Shown here one piece after another: positions 33,836 to 43,168 of a DNA stretch of 64,000 bases. This DNA comes from Abiotrophia defectiva_A (GTDB taxonomy: Bacteria > Bacillota > Bacilli > Lactobacillales > Aerococcaceae), in assembly GCA_963546405.1 (NCBI GenBank), contig CAUUNL010000001.1, positions 62,001 through 126,000 on the forward strand. Reading direction: 5' to 3'. The notes below the pieces were generated by a model. It saw nothing but the letters and a program-made list of their open reading frames with translations. It did not search any database and was not told where the DNA came from. Both the position numbers and the translations under genes were made by a program. Each line of letters starts with the position of its first letter. Within the stretch, counting starts at the first letter, position 1.

Positions 33836-34672
33836 ATGGAACCCATTCAAGCCAAAAGCCTAGAAATGGCCCAATACTTTGTTGACTTCTGCCAGAAGCA
33901 TAATCTCCTATGCTACTTATGTGGTGGTGGCGCGATTGGGGCTTTACGTCATCAGGGCTTTATTCCCTGGGATGATGATTTAGACTTTTTTATGCCAAGG
34001 GAAGACTATGAACGTTTGGCTGAACTCTGGCCCAAAGAGGCGGATTCGCGCTATTTTCTGTCACGCTCTCATGAAGGCTTTGTCGACCGCAACCTCTTCA
34101 TCACTATTCGTGACCGCCAGACAACTTGTCTTAAGCCCTATCAAGCTGACTTAGACTTGCCACATGGCTTGGCCTTAGATGTGTTGCCTTTGGATTATGC
34201 GCCAGCCTCTGCTTGGAAGCGTAAGATCCAGAAGGTCTGGGCCTTAATCTACTCGCTCTTTTGTGCTCAGACAGTGCCAGAAAAGCATGGGGGTCTCTTG
34301 GCCTGGGGCAGCCGAGTGCTACTGGGCCTAGTCCCAAGTTCTAAACTCCGCTATAAGATTTGGTCACTAGCTCATCGAAAGATGACTAAGACCAATCGAC
34401 AAGAGGCGGCTTACCGCATTGAGTTGTGTTCTGGACCATATTATATGCGAAAACTCTATCCAATCGAGGCCTTTGATCAAGCTGTTTTCAAGTCTTTTGA
34501 AGGAACAAAAATGCCTATCCCAGTGGGTTATGACGCCTATTTGACTGAGGCCTTTGGCGACTATATGACGCCACCACCTAGCCAGAACCAAAAGCCACAT
34601 CATGATGCTTTATTGCTGGATTTAGAGCGACCTTATACGGATTATGACCTCAAGACAGGTCAGCTCAAGTAG
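33836..34672 (+). CDS. licD: LicD-family phosphorylcholine transferase
   Basis: Transfers phosphocholine from CDP-choline to a sugar of teichoic acid. The 278 residues have the LicD domain signature CYLCGGGAIGALRHQGFIPWDDDLDFFMPREDYERL (about 26-60), with metal-binding Asp46-48 and Asp50, and the later basic patch and GDYMTPP region. Pneumococcus has two copies (licD1, licD2); only one is here. LicD-like enzymes can also move other phospho-groups onto capsule or wall sugars, but the adjoining licB/licC support choline. AAGGAGGGG lies before ATG 33836. Confidence 0.88.
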   Translation: MEPIQAKSLEMAQYFVDFCQKHNLLCYLCGGGAIGALRHQGFIPWDDDLDFFMPREDYERLAELWPKEADSRYFLSRSHEGFVDRNLFITIRDRQTTCLKPYQADLDLPHGLALDVLPLDYAPASAWKRKIQKVWALIYSLFCAQTVPEKHGGLLAWGSRVLLGLVPSSKLRYKIWSLAHRKMTKTNRQEAAYRIELCSGPYYMRKLYPIEAFDQAVFKSFEGTKMPIPVGYDAYLTEAFGDYMTPPPSQNQKPHHDALLLDLERPYTDYDLKTGQLK

Positions 34673-34720
34673 GAGAGGCTAGCTTGCTAGGCTACCGATT
34701 AAGTGAATTTTAGCCAAAAG

Positions 34721-34747
34721 AAGGCTGGCCAGAGGGTCAGCCTTTTT
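34721..34747 (+). terminator. Rho-independent terminator after licD
   Basis: AAGGCTGGCC / GGTCAGCCTT stem (one G-U), AGAG loop, TTTTT. Confidence 0.9.
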
Positions 34748-34766
34748 ATGAGAAAGGATGATGTGA

Positions 34767-36479
34767 GTGTTGCGCGATTTTTTTGCCTATTACAAGCCTT
34801 ATAAGAAGCTCTTCATGATTGACTTTGGCTGCGCTGTAATTTCGGCTATGTTAGAGTTGATTTTTCCATTTGTTGTAAACCGAGTTATTGACACCATCTT
34901 ACCAACAGGTCATTATCAGACGGTTATTTGGGTTTGTCTCTTGTTGCTTGCCTTCTATCTCTTCAACATGGTGATGAAGTACATTGTCGTCTATCTGGGG
35001 CATAAGTTGGGGATTACCATTGAGACCGACATGCGGCGCCAACTCTTCCAATACTTCCAAAGACAGTCTTTTGAGTATTTCGATAATAAGCAGACAGGGG
35101 AGCTCATGTCGCGACTAACCAGTGACTTGTTCGAAATCGGAGAGCTAGCCCATCATGGTCCTGAAGACTTATTCATTACCCTGATGAGTTTGGTGGGAGC
35201 TTTTTGGCTCATGCTACAAGTCCATGTGCAATTAGCCATTGGGACAGTGATTCTGGTGCCAATCTTGGGAGTTGCGTTAGCTATCTTCAATAAGAAGATG
35301 GGACGTATTAATAGCCAAGTCTATCGTCAACTGGGAGAATTTAACGCCGGCTTATCTAATAGCCTCAGTGGTATCCGAGTAGTCAAGGCATTCGCTAATG
35401 AGGCTCACGAAGAAGCGCGTTTTGAAGGTCTGATTCAAGACTATCGCGAGAATAAACTTAAATTCTACCAAACCATGGCGGCATCAAGCGCCTTTAACTA
35501 TGTCTTGATGCGCATTATTACCTTAATTGCCTTAGTCTCAGGGGCTTATTTCACCCTCAAAGGGGAGCTAACGACAGGTCAATTAGTAGGTTTCGTCCTA
35601 TTAGCTAATACCTTTGTTAAGCCGATTGAAAGTATTAATATCATGATTGAGACTTATCCTAAGGGTTTTGCCGGCTTCAAACGTTTTAGACAGGAATTAG
35701 CTAAACCGGTCACGGTTCAGGACCTAGCTGATGCCAAGACTGCACCGCACTTCCAAGGTCAAATTGAATATCGTGATGTGGAGCTTGCCTATGATCCAGG
35801 ACGTCCTGTTATTTCGCAATTGAACCTGTCCATTGCCCCTGGAGAGAGTGTGGCTTTAGTCGGCCCAAGTGGGGCAGGTAAGTCCAGTATGGTTAATCTC
35901 TTGCCGCGTTTTTATGATGTCACGTCGGGCCAAGTCTTAATCGATGGTAAGGACATTCGGGAATATACCTTGGCATCACTTAGACAACAGATTGGGATTG
36001 TTCAACAGGATGTTTTCTTGTTCGATGGGACCATTCGGGAGAATGTCCTCTATGGTCGTTTGGATGCCAGTGAGGCTGAGGTGGAAGAGGCCATTCGCGC
36101 GGCTAAGCTAGATCAAGTCATCGAGCAATTACCTGATGGATTGGACACCGCCATTGGGGAACGTGGTGTACGCTTGTCTGGTGGGCAGAAACAACGCCTA
36201 TCGATTGCGAGAATATTCTTGAAGAATCCTTCTATTCTTATCTTAGATGAGGCAACTAGCGCCTTAGATACGCAAACCGAACAGTATATCCAACAGTCCT
36301 TTGATCAATTAACTAAAGGACGGACCAGTCTTATTATTGCCCATCGCTTAGCCACCATTCAGCATGTGGATCGCATCGTGGTAGTAACTGAGGCGGGGGT
36401 GGTAGAATCCGGTAGCCACCAGGAACTATTGGCTTTAGATGGTCATTATGCGGCCCTCTATCGGGCCCAGTTCGCCTAG
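34767..36479 (+). CDS. ABC exporter (half-transporter, MsbA/LmrA-like)
   Basis: A 570-residue half-transporter that would work as a dimer. Six TM helices lie in the first 300 residues, then an ATPase domain with Walker A GPSGAGKSS (about 366), Q-loop QQDVFLFDGTIREN, signature LSGGQKQR (about 471), Walker B ILILDEATSALD and H-loop AHRLATI. Substrate unknown: multidrug or lipid export are both usual for the group. Start is GTG 34767, with AAAGGA 9 bp upstream. It follows the lic locus after a terminator, so a link to wall polymer export is only positional. Confidence 0.88.
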   Translation: MLRDFFAYYKPYKKLFMIDFGCAVISAMLELIFPFVVNRVIDTILPTGHYQTVIWVCLLLLAFYLFNMVMKYIVVYLGHKLGITIETDMRRQLFQYFQRQSFEYFDNKQTGELMSRLTSDLFEIGELAHHGPEDLFITLMSLVGAFWLMLQVHVQLAIGTVILVPILGVALAIFNKKMGRINSQVYRQLGEFNAGLSNSLSGIRVVKAFANEAHEEARFEGLIQDYRENKLKFYQTMAASSAFNYVLMRIITLIALVSGAYFTLKGELTTGQLVGFVLLANTFVKPIESINIMIETYPKGFAGFKRFRQELAKPVTVQDLADAKTAPHFQGQIEYRDVELAYDPGRPVISQLNLSIAPGESVALVGPSGAGKSSMVNLLPRFYDVTSGQVLIDGKDIREYTLASLRQQIGIVQQDVFLFDGTIRENVLYGRLDASEAEVEEAIRAAKLDQVIEQLPDGLDTAIGERGVRLSGGQKQRLSIARIFLKNPSILILDEATSALDTQTEQYIQQSFDQLTKGRTSLIIAHRLATIQHVDRIVVVTEAGVVESGSHQELLALDGHYAALYRAQFA

Positions 36480-36490
36480 CTAATAGGGCT

Positions 36491-36519
36491 TAGACTTAGT
36501 CAGCCAAATTTGCTATAAT
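36491..36519 (+). promoter_or_regulatory. Promoter of the ABC-F gene
   Basis: TAGACT (36491-36496), 17-bp spacer ending in TGC, TATAAT (36514-36519): an extended -10 promoter. Confidence 0.65.
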
Positions 36520-36548
36520 AAACAGAGTTACAATGAGGGAATGATGAC

Positions 36549-38423
36549 ATGAAGACCTTAGCAGTCACAGGATTAGAGAAAACCTATGGAACCAAAACCT
36601 TGCTGGCAGGCATCGACTTTGCCATTCGGACAGGGGATCGTATTGGCTTGATTGGACCTAACGGGACCGGAAAGAGTTCCTTCTTGAAGGTGTTGGCTGA
36701 TCAGACCGACTATGACCAAGGGACTATTGACAAGCCAAAGGATTATCGTATTGCCTATTTGGCGCAGAATCCTGAGTTAGATCCTAACCAGACAATTTTA
36801 GATACGGTCTTTGCAGGAGATACGCCAGAATTGAAGCTCTTGCATGATTATGAGGCGGCCAATCTTGCCTTACTATCAGATCCTGATAATGGCAAGCTTC
36901 AGGAAGCCTTTCAATCTATCACAGAAGCAATGAATCAGGCAGATGCTTGGCAGATTGAAGTCAAAGCTAAGACCGTCCTGACTCAATTAGGCCTTGTCAA
37001 TCTCAAGCAACGAGTGGGAGAGTGTTCAGGTGGGGAACAGAAAAGAATTGGCATTGCCCAAGTACTCATCGCTGAGCCAGATTTGCTTATCTTAGATGAG
37101 CCGACTAACCATTTAGATGTCAATTCTGTGCAATGGCTGGAAAAATACCTTGCTTCCTACAAGGGTGCGCTACTCTTGGTCACCCATGATCGCTATTTCT
37201 TGGAGCGGACCGTTAATAAGATTGTCGAGTTAAGACACGGTCGTTTCCGCGAGTATAGTGGCAACTACCAAGCTTATTTAGAGAAGAAGGCGACTGAACT
37301 CGCGCTTGAAGAAAGAATGCAAGACAAGCAGGACAAGCTCTATCAAGCTGAATTAGCTTGGATGCGAAAGGGCGCCAAGGCTAGAACAACCAAGCAACAG
37401 GCACGAATCGAGCGATTTGACCAATTAAAGGAAGACATTGCTGCGCGTCAGGATAGCCTAGAGGCCTCTGGTTTTGAATTTGATCAACAACGAATCGGTA
37501 ACCAGGTTATTGAGTTGGAGCAGGCACGGATTGAAGTGGGGCAGCAAGTTGTCATCCAAGACTATACTAAGCACTTCACCAAAGGCGAACGTATTGGGCT
37601 GATTGGTGCCAATGGGGTCGGTAAGACTACATTTCTTAATACCCTCGCAGGCTATCATGACTTAGCGGCTGGGACATTGAAGCTAGGCCAGACTGTCCGC
37701 TTAGCCTACTACCGCCAATTAGATCAAGATTTGCCGGGAGACATGCGGATTTTAGCTTATCTGACGCAAATCGCCGATAACTTTGTCAGTCCTGATGGCC
37801 GCACCAAAAGTGCTGCTCAGATGCTAGAACAATTTAATTTTCCTCGGGTTAGTCATGGCTCCACCATTTCCAGCCTGTCAGGAGGAGAAAAACGTCGGTT
37901 ATATTTATTATCGCTCTTGATTCAGGAACCCAACGTCCTCTTCTTAGACGAGCCGACTAACGACCTAGATATTGATACCCTAACTGTCTTAGAGGATTAT
38001 TTAAGCCAATTTGAAGGACTTGTCGTCGTGGTGTCTCACGATCGTTATTTCTTAGATAAGACAGTAGACCAGTACCTGATTTTAGAGGGGCAAGGGGCTT
38101 ATACCACTTATTGGGGTAGTTATTCTGACTACCTTGCCAAGGAGCAGACAGTCCCTGAAAAGGAAAAGTTGGCTCCTGCCCCAAGCATTAAACCAAAACG
38201 TGAACAGAAAAAGTTAAGCTATGAAGAGAAGAAGGAATGGGCAGGTATTGAAACAGCGATTGAAGACGCTGAGAACCGCCTTAATCAGATTCAGGAAGAC
38301 ATGGAAGCCAACAGTCAAGATGCTGGCCAATTAATGAGTCTTCAAGCAGAATTAGAAGCGACTGAAGCCCATCTCTACTATCTCTATGAACGATATGACT
38401 ATCTAAGTGAATTGGCGCCATAG
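36549..38423 (+). CDS. ABC-F family ATPase (Uup/YfmR-like)
   Basis: Soluble twin-ATPase of 624 residues with no TM helices. Walker A motifs are GPNGTGKSS (near 36) and GANGVGKTT (near 353), with signatures CSGGEQKR and LSGGEKRR. The interdomain linker rich in Lys/Arg/Gln (ERMQDKQDKLYQAELAWMRKGAKARTTKQQ, near 258) marks ABC-F proteins that enter the ribosomal E site. A C-terminal coiled coil (about 555-624) resembles Uup. Likely a translation factor for stalled ribosomes rather than an antibiotic resistance protein, but resistance members share the fold. Confidence 0.88.
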   Translation: MKTLAVTGLEKTYGTKTLLAGIDFAIRTGDRIGLIGPNGTGKSSFLKVLADQTDYDQGTIDKPKDYRIAYLAQNPELDPNQTILDTVFAGDTPELKLLHDYEAANLALLSDPDNGKLQEAFQSITEAMNQADAWQIEVKAKTVLTQLGLVNLKQRVGECSGGEQKRIGIAQVLIAEPDLLILDEPTNHLDVNSVQWLEKYLASYKGALLLVTHDRYFLERTVNKIVELRHGRFREYSGNYQAYLEKKATELALEERMQDKQDKLYQAELAWMRKGAKARTTKQQARIERFDQLKEDIAARQDSLEASGFEFDQQRIGNQVIELEQARIEVGQQVVIQDYTKHFTKGERIGLIGANGVGKTTFLNTLAGYHDLAAGTLKLGQTVRLAYYRQLDQDLPGDMRILAYLTQIADNFVSPDGRTKSAAQMLEQFNFPRVSHGSTISSLSGGEKRRLYLLSLLIQEPNVLFLDEPTNDLDIDTLTVLEDYLSQFEGLVVVVSHDRYFLDKTVDQYLILEGQGAYTTYWGSYSDYLAKEQTVPEKEKLAPAPSIKPKREQKKLSYEEKKEWAGIETAIEDAENRLNQIQEDMEANSQDAGQLMSLQAELEATEAHLYYLYERYDYLSELAP

Positions 38424-38460
38424 GCGCTGTAAGTAAAGAAGGCAAGCAAAGGAGAAGCAT

Positions 38461-39402
38461 ATGCAACAATATCAAGAATTAGTCAGAAAAATCCTAGCAG
38501 AAGGTCATGTCAAAACTGATCGTACTGGGGTTGGGACCAAGAGTATTTTTGGTTATCAGATGCGTTTTGATTTGAGCAAAGGGTTTCCTATGGTAACGAC
38601 CAAACGCGTACCCTTTGGCTTGATTAAGAGCGAATTACTCTGGTTTTTACGTGGCGATACCAATGTCCGTTACCTACTAGAACACAACAATCACATTTGG
38701 GACGAGTGGGCCTTCAAACGCTATGTGGAGTCTCCTGACTATCATGGCCCTGATATGACTGATTTTGGCTTGCGGGCAGTAGCTGATCCAGACTTTAATG
38801 AAATCTATCAACAAGAATTGGCTACTTTTAATGAGCGTGTCTTGACTGACGATGACTTTGCTGAACGCTATGGTAATTTAGGTAATGTCTACGGCGCTCA
38901 ATGGCGTTCATGGCCTCTGCGAAATGGTGAGACTTTGGACCAAATTAGCCAGCTCATTGATATGATTAAGCATTCGCCTGATTCGAGACGCCTGATTGTG
39001 TCAGCCTGGAACCCTGAGGATGTGCCTAGCATGGCCCTGCCACCTTGCCATACACTCTTCCAATTCTATGTGCATGACGGTAAGTTATCCTGCCAGCTCT
39101 ACCAGCGCAGTGCAGATGTCTTCTTAGGTGTGCCTTTTAACATTGCTTCCTATGCGCTCTTAACTCATTTGATTGCCAAAGAATGTGGTCTAGAGGTAGG
39201 GGAATTTGTGCATACCTTAGGGGATGCCCATCTCTACCTCAATCATTTGGAGGCGGCTGAGACACTCTTAAGCAGAGAGCCTAAGCCTCTGCCACAATTG
39301 GAAATTGATGATTTCGAGCAATTTGATCAAGTCTCTACTGACCAAATTCGGTTACAAGCTTATGAGCCTTGGCCAACTATCAAGGCGCCGATTGCCGTCT
39401 AA
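38461..39402 (+). CDS. thyA: Thymidylate synthase
   Basis: Methylates dUMP to dTMP using methylene-tetrahydrofolate. The 313-residue protein has the dUMP/folate motifs: DRTGVGTKSIFGYQMRFDL near 20, catalytic C196 in LPPCHTLFQFYV, QRSADVFLGVPFNIASYA and the HTLGDAHLYLNH segment. It carries the roughly 50-residue insertion common in Lactobacillales ThyA. AAAGGAG before the ATG. Paired with folA, which recycles the dihydrofolate it makes. Confidence 0.96.
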   Translation: MQQYQELVRKILAEGHVKTDRTGVGTKSIFGYQMRFDLSKGFPMVTTKRVPFGLIKSELLWFLRGDTNVRYLLEHNNHIWDEWAFKRYVESPDYHGPDMTDFGLRAVADPDFNEIYQQELATFNERVLTDDDFAERYGNLGNVYGAQWRSWPLRNGETLDQISQLIDMIKHSPDSRRLIVSAWNPEDVPSMALPPCHTLFQFYVHDGKLSCQLYQRSADVFLGVPFNIASYALLTHLIAKECGLEVGEFVHTLGDAHLYLNHLEAAETLLSREPKPLPQLEIDDFEQFDQVSTDQIRLQAYEPWPTIKAPIAV

Positions 39403-39431
39403 AAAACTGCTTAGAAAGGAAGAAAAACACC

Positions 39432-39941
39432 ATGCTGACGCTTGTATATGCCCAAGACCAAGCAGGCGGTATTGGCTATCAAAATCAACTGCCCTGGCAC
39501 TTGCCCAATGACCTCAAGTTTTTTAAGCAAGTGACACTCGGCCATGCTATTCTGATGGGGCGCAAGACCTTTGAATCCATGGGCTGTCGCCTCCTTCCTG
39601 GCCGGACAAGTTACGTCTTGACTCGCCAAGAAGACTATAAGTCTGAAATAGAAGGCCTGCACCGAGTCCATGACTTAGAAACAATCAAAGCCTTGGCGCA
39701 AGATCAAGAAGTCATGGTTATTGGGGGAGCCGAGATTTTTGCTGCCTTATTACCTTTAGCAGACCGAGTGATTCGGACGCAGATTAAAGTAACTTTTCCG
39801 GCTGATACTTTTGTCGCTGATCTAGATCAAGACCAGTGGCAATGTGTAGAAATTAAAGAAGGACTGGTTGATGATAAAAATCACTATGCTCACCAATTTG
39901 AATGGTGGGTCCGTCGCTCCAAGGAGGGAAAATCATGCTAG
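39432..39941 (+). CDS. folA: Dihydrofolate reductase
   Basis: Reduces dihydrofolate to tetrahydrofolate. The 169 residues include LVYAQDQAGGIGYQNQLPWHLPNDLKFFK (active-site Asp27-type acid in the LPND stretch), the NADPH-binding MGRKTFESMG and the MVIGGAEIFAALLP motif. ATG 39432 follows GAAAGGAAG; longer in-frame starts lie within thyA. Stop overlaps the next gene by 7 bp. Confidence 0.95.
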   Translation: MLTLVYAQDQAGGIGYQNQLPWHLPNDLKFFKQVTLGHAILMGRKTFESMGCRLLPGRTSYVLTRQEDYKSEIEGLHRVHDLETIKALAQDQEVMVIGGAEIFAALLPLADRVIRTQIKVTFPADTFVADLDQDQWQCVEIKEGLVDDKNHYAHQFEWWVRRSKEGKSC

Positions 39942-40885
39942 GTTATCTTAATACACCAGTTTTTGCCAGCCATCATATTCCAGTTGGTTCTGGACATACC
40001 TTATATGTGGAAGAAGCAGGCAAGCCTCAAGGTTGTCCAGTAGTCTTCTTACACGGTGGTCCCGGTGGACAGGTTGGGGAGGTATCTCGACGTTTCTTCG
40101 ACCCTGAATTTTATCGGATTATTCTAGTTGATCAACGTGGGTGTGGCAAAAGTCAGCCCTTCCTCTCGCTAGAAGCAAATACCGTCTTAGATAGCGTGGC
40201 GGATTTAGAGATTATTAGGCAGACACTCAACATAGAGGACTGGCATGTATTTGGTGGTAGCTATGGCTCGACCTTGGCTTTGACCTATGCCATTCATCAT
40301 GCAGAGCGGGTTAAGAGCTTGATACTGCGCGGAATTTTCTTGGGGCGCCAAGAAGATTCTGATTGGCTCTTCCAGTTTGGCGCTAGCGAGTTCTACCCAG
40401 AAGCCTTCGCCTTGTTTAGAGATTTTATCCCCCAAGAGGAACAAGCTGATTTAGTAGCAGCCTACTATCGCCGGATGATTGGGGAAAGTCAGGACCTGGC
40501 AGAAGAAGCCATGAAACGTTGGAGCGCTTGGGAAGGATCTGTTATTACGCTACGGCCAAATTTCCCTGACCCAGATGCAGAACTAGCACCAGTTGACCGC
40601 TCGCTCGGCCTGCTAGAAGCCCATTATTTTGCTAACAAGATGTTCTGGGGAGAGGACAACTATATCCTCAATCGTGCCCATTTACTCAAAGATATTCCTA
40701 TGTCAATTTTCCATGGCCGATATGATGTCGATTGTCGTCCGAGTGGGGCCTATGCCTTAGCCCAGGCTTGTCCTCATGCTAAGTTCCAAATTGTCGAAGA
40801 AGCAGGCCATTCACCTCAGGATGCGCCACTTTTTGAGGCTTTACTAGGGGCAATGGAAGCTATTAAACAAGACCAAATGTCATAG
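39935..40885 (+). CDS. pip: Prolyl aminopeptidase (alpha/beta hydrolase)
   Basis: Removes N-terminal proline from peptides. The 316-residue alpha/beta hydrolase has the oxyanion motif LHGGPGGQ (about 38-45), DQRGCGKS, the nucleophile elbow GGSYGSTLAL (about 105-114), an Asp in HGRYDVDCRP and the catalytic His in EEAGHSPQD, all matching the S33 prolyl iminopeptidase family. ATG 39935 follows GGAGGG; it overlaps folA. Could aid growth on peptides taken up by the Opp system (inference). Confidence 0.9.
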   Translation: MLGYLNTPVFASHHIPVGSGHTLYVEEAGKPQGCPVVFLHGGPGGQVGEVSRRFFDPEFYRIILVDQRGCGKSQPFLSLEANTVLDSVADLEIIRQTLNIEDWHVFGGSYGSTLALTYAIHHAERVKSLILRGIFLGRQEDSDWLFQFGASEFYPEAFALFRDFIPQEEQADLVAAYYRRMIGESQDLAEEAMKRWSAWEGSVITLRPNFPDPDAELAPVDRSLGLLEAHYFANKMFWGEDNYILNRAHLLKDIPMSIFHGRYDVDCRPSGAYALAQACPHAKFQIVEEAGHSPQDAPLFEALLGAMEAIKQDQMS

Positions 40886-40891
40886 AGAGTT

Positions 40892-40919
40892 AAACGACCT
40901 TATAACAGGTCGTTTTTTT
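40892..40919 (+). terminator. Rho-independent terminator after pip
   Basis: AAACGACCT / AGGTCGTTT stem, TATAAC loop and seven T. Confidence 0.92.
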
Positions 40920-41005
40920 GTATTAGCGAATCTATCGTTCGACATTATAACAAGTAATTCCTTAGTAGAACTAATTCTCTTTTATTTAGAAAGGGTATTC
41001 TTTCT

Positions 41006-41014
41006 TGCTACAAT
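41006..41014 (+). promoter_or_regulatory. Extended -10 promoter of the efe-tat operon
   Basis: TGCTACAAT (41006-41014), 50 bp before the first gene. I could not make out a convincing Fur box in the 145-bp upstream region. Confidence 0.45.
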
Positions 41015-41064
41015 AGGGTATGATAGTCTTATCAAGAAATCTATCGACAAAGGCGGGAAGGTAA

Positions 41065-41937
41065 ATGAAAAAGAATTGGAAGAAGTTAGCAGTCCTCACT
41101 CTATTAGGAGCTCAAGTGGCTACTGTTTCATTAACTAGCTATTCTGTATTAGCTGAGGAGTCAAGCTCTGCTCAATCAGTAGATTTAAGTGCTGAAACTG
41201 AGACTTACAAGAAGTTTGTAAGCACAGAGATTGATCAGCTTCTAAAAGATACGGAAAACTTTGCTAAGCTAATCCAAGATGGCAAGTTAGATGAAGCTAA
41301 GAAAGTTTATCCTCTGATTCGTAAATCTTATGAGCGTTCAGAACCTATTGCTGAGCTTTTTGCAGAATCTGATGTTAAGATTGACTACCGTCTAGCAGAC
41401 TATGTAGAAGACAATCAAACCGAAGAAGGCTGGTCTGGATTCCACAAAATTGAACAGATTCTGTGGGAAGAGGGCAAGACCGAGCCTGCAGTCTCCTATG
41501 CTAAGCAGCTAGTAGATGACATTAAGGAGCTTAAGGCCAAAGTCGCGACAGTTGAGGTAACTCCTGAAAACATGTTGACAGGCGCTGTAGACTTACTGAA
41601 TGAAGTGGCAACTAGCAAGATTACTGGTGAAGAGGAAATCTATTCCCATACAGACCTCTATGATTTTGAAGCGAATATTGCGGGAGCAGAGAAAATCTTT
41701 AACATCTTTAAGGACAAAATTTCTGCCAAGGATCCTGAATTGGCCAAAAACCTAACCGAAAAATTCAAGGCAGTCAATGATCTCTTGGCTAGCCACAAAG
41801 TGGATGCCGACCATTACAAACTCTACACAGAATTAAACGAGAAAGAAACCAAAGCCCTAGCTGAAGCGGTTACTAAGTTAGGGGAACCCCTATCGCAAAT
41901 GGCCGTTATCTTGGAGGCTGATGAAAGTGGTCGCTAA
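41065..41937 (+). CDS. efeO: EfeO/EfeM-type imelysin-domain iron uptake protein
   Basis: Exported iron-handling partner of the EfeU permease. The 290 residues consist of a signal peptide (KKNWKKLAVLTLLGAQVATVSL..SVLA, cleavage near 30) and a single helical imelysin (M75) domain with the metal-binding HKIE motif at 127-130. The cupredoxin domain of E. coli EfeO is absent, so this is the short EfeM form. There is no lipobox Cys; many Gram-positive versions are lipoproteins, so here the protein may be released or held by other contacts. First gene of an efeO-efeB-efeU-tatC-tatA run with overlapping ends. Confidence 0.88.
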   Translation: MKKNWKKLAVLTLLGAQVATVSLTSYSVLAEESSSAQSVDLSAETETYKKFVSTEIDQLLKDTENFAKLIQDGKLDEAKKVYPLIRKSYERSEPIAELFAESDVKIDYRLADYVEDNQTEEGWSGFHKIEQILWEEGKTEPAVSYAKQLVDDIKELKAKVATVEVTPENMLTGAVDLLNEVATSKITGEEEIYSHTDLYDFEANIAGAEKIFNIFKDKISAKDPELAKNLTEKFKAVNDLLASHKVDADHYKLYTELNEKETKALAEAVTKLGEPLSQMAVILEADESGR

Positions 41938-43168
41938 ATCAGACGAAAAATGGTATGACAAACCCATTTCCCGTCGCGATTTTATTAAGAAGGCGGGCAT
42001 GATGGGGGCAGGAGCCATGATGGCTCCGAGCATCATGAAATTACTTTTTGGTGGGACTTTACCCAAGGATGCTCTAGCCCAAGAAGATGCCAACCAAGCC
42101 ATTCCATTTTATGGTAAGCGTCAGTCAGGCATCACCACACCCATTCAGCGTCAGGTCTATTTTGCTGTCTTGGATTTGGCGACGGAAGATTTGGAGGCGA
42201 TTCGTGGTATTTTCAAGTCTTGGACAACTTATATTGCTCGCATGATGCAGGGTGAGCTGGTCGAGGCTTATAAATCGAATACCATGCTACCTCCCACCGA
42301 TACTGGTGAGGCTGTTGGTATGGGGACTGAGCGCCTTACCATTACGGTTGGGGTCAGTCCGAGTTTCTTAGACAAGCTCAAACTAACAAGCAAAAAATTG
42401 CCTGAGCTTGAGGATTTACCTAAGTTTGCCCGGGACCAATTGCAAGAAGACTTCACTGGTGGGGATATTTGTATCCAGGCTTGTGCAGAAGATGCCCAGG
42501 TGGCCTTTCATGCGGTTCGTAATTTGCTACGCAAGGGACGAGAACACCTGACCCTTAAATGGAGCCAGACAGGCTACGCCGCGATTACCAGCCAGGGCTC
42601 TACCCCTCGTAATCTTTTTGGCTTTAAGGATGGAACCGCTAATGTGACCAGTCAAGATGATTTTGACCGTGTTATTTGGTGTGACCAAGACAATTGGATG
42701 AAAAATGGGACTTACCTGATTGTGCGACGTGTCCAAATGCACCTTGAGACCTGGGATCGTACTAGTCTAAAGGAACAAGAGAATACCTTTGGTCGTCATC
42801 GCGACAGTGGGGCGCCTCTTGGGGCAGTTGATGAATTTGATCCGGTGGATCTGGAACTCAAAGATGACAAGGGCAACCTTGTGATTCCAGAAGATTGCCA
42901 TGTCCGGCTAGCTAAAGAAGTGGGGGAAGAAATATACCGCAGAGCCTTTTCTTATGCTAACGGTATTGATCCGCGTACAGGGCAATTTGATGCGGGCCTG
43001 CTCTTTATTTCCTTCCAAAAGGATCCCCAACAATTCATTAAGGTCCAGAAGAATCTAGGGACCAAGGACAAATTAAATGAATACATTACCCATGTAGGGA
43101 GTGGCCTCTTTGCTATCCTACCGGGAGTAGAAGAGGGTGGCTATCTTGGTCAAAGCCTATTTGAATAG
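41921..43168 (+). CDS. efeB: EfeB, Tat-exported DyP-type haem peroxidase
   Basis: Dye-decolourising-type peroxidase of the Efe iron system, 415 residues. A twin-arginine signal (SRRDFIKK at 17-24, then a weakly hydrophobic MMGAGAMMAPS) marks it for folded export. The DyP motif GFKDGTAN (about 228-235), the GRHRDSGAPLG segment with conserved Arg, and the proximal-His region CHVRLAKEVGEEIYRRAFSY are present. It may oxidise ferrous iron or work on haem. ATG 41921 is only 3 bp from GGAGG; GTG 41927 has better spacing, so the true start may be two codons in. Overlaps both neighbours. Confidence 0.92.
   Translation: MKVVAKSDEKWYDKPISRRDFIKKAGMMGAGAMMAPSIMKLLFGGTLPKDALAQEDANQAIPFYGKRQSGITTPIQRQVYFAVLDLATEDLEAIRGIFKSWTTYIARMMQGELVEAYKSNTMLPPTDTGEAVGMGTERLTITVGVSPSFLDKLKLTSKKLPELEDLPKFARDQLQEDFTGGDICIQACAEDAQVAFHAVRNLLRKGREHLTLKWSQTGYAAITSQGSTPRNLFGFKDGTANVTSQDDFDRVIWCDQDNWMKNGTYLIVRRVQMHLETWDRTSLKEQENTFGRHRDSGAPLGAVDEFDPVDLELKDDKGNLVIPEDCHVRLAKEVGEEIYRRAFSYANGIDPRTGQFDAGLLFISFQKDPQQFIKVQKNLGTKDKLNEYITHVGSGLFAILPGVEEGGYLGQSLFE

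Noticed and set aside
34767..36479. Teichoic acid flippase TacF downstream of licD
   Set aside because: The gene encodes an ABC half-exporter with Walker motifs, not a polytopic MOP-type flippase, and a terminator separates it from licD.
40920..41064. Fur box before the iron operon
   Set aside because: The region is AT-rich, but no 19-bp inverted repeat close to the Fur consensus could be made out.
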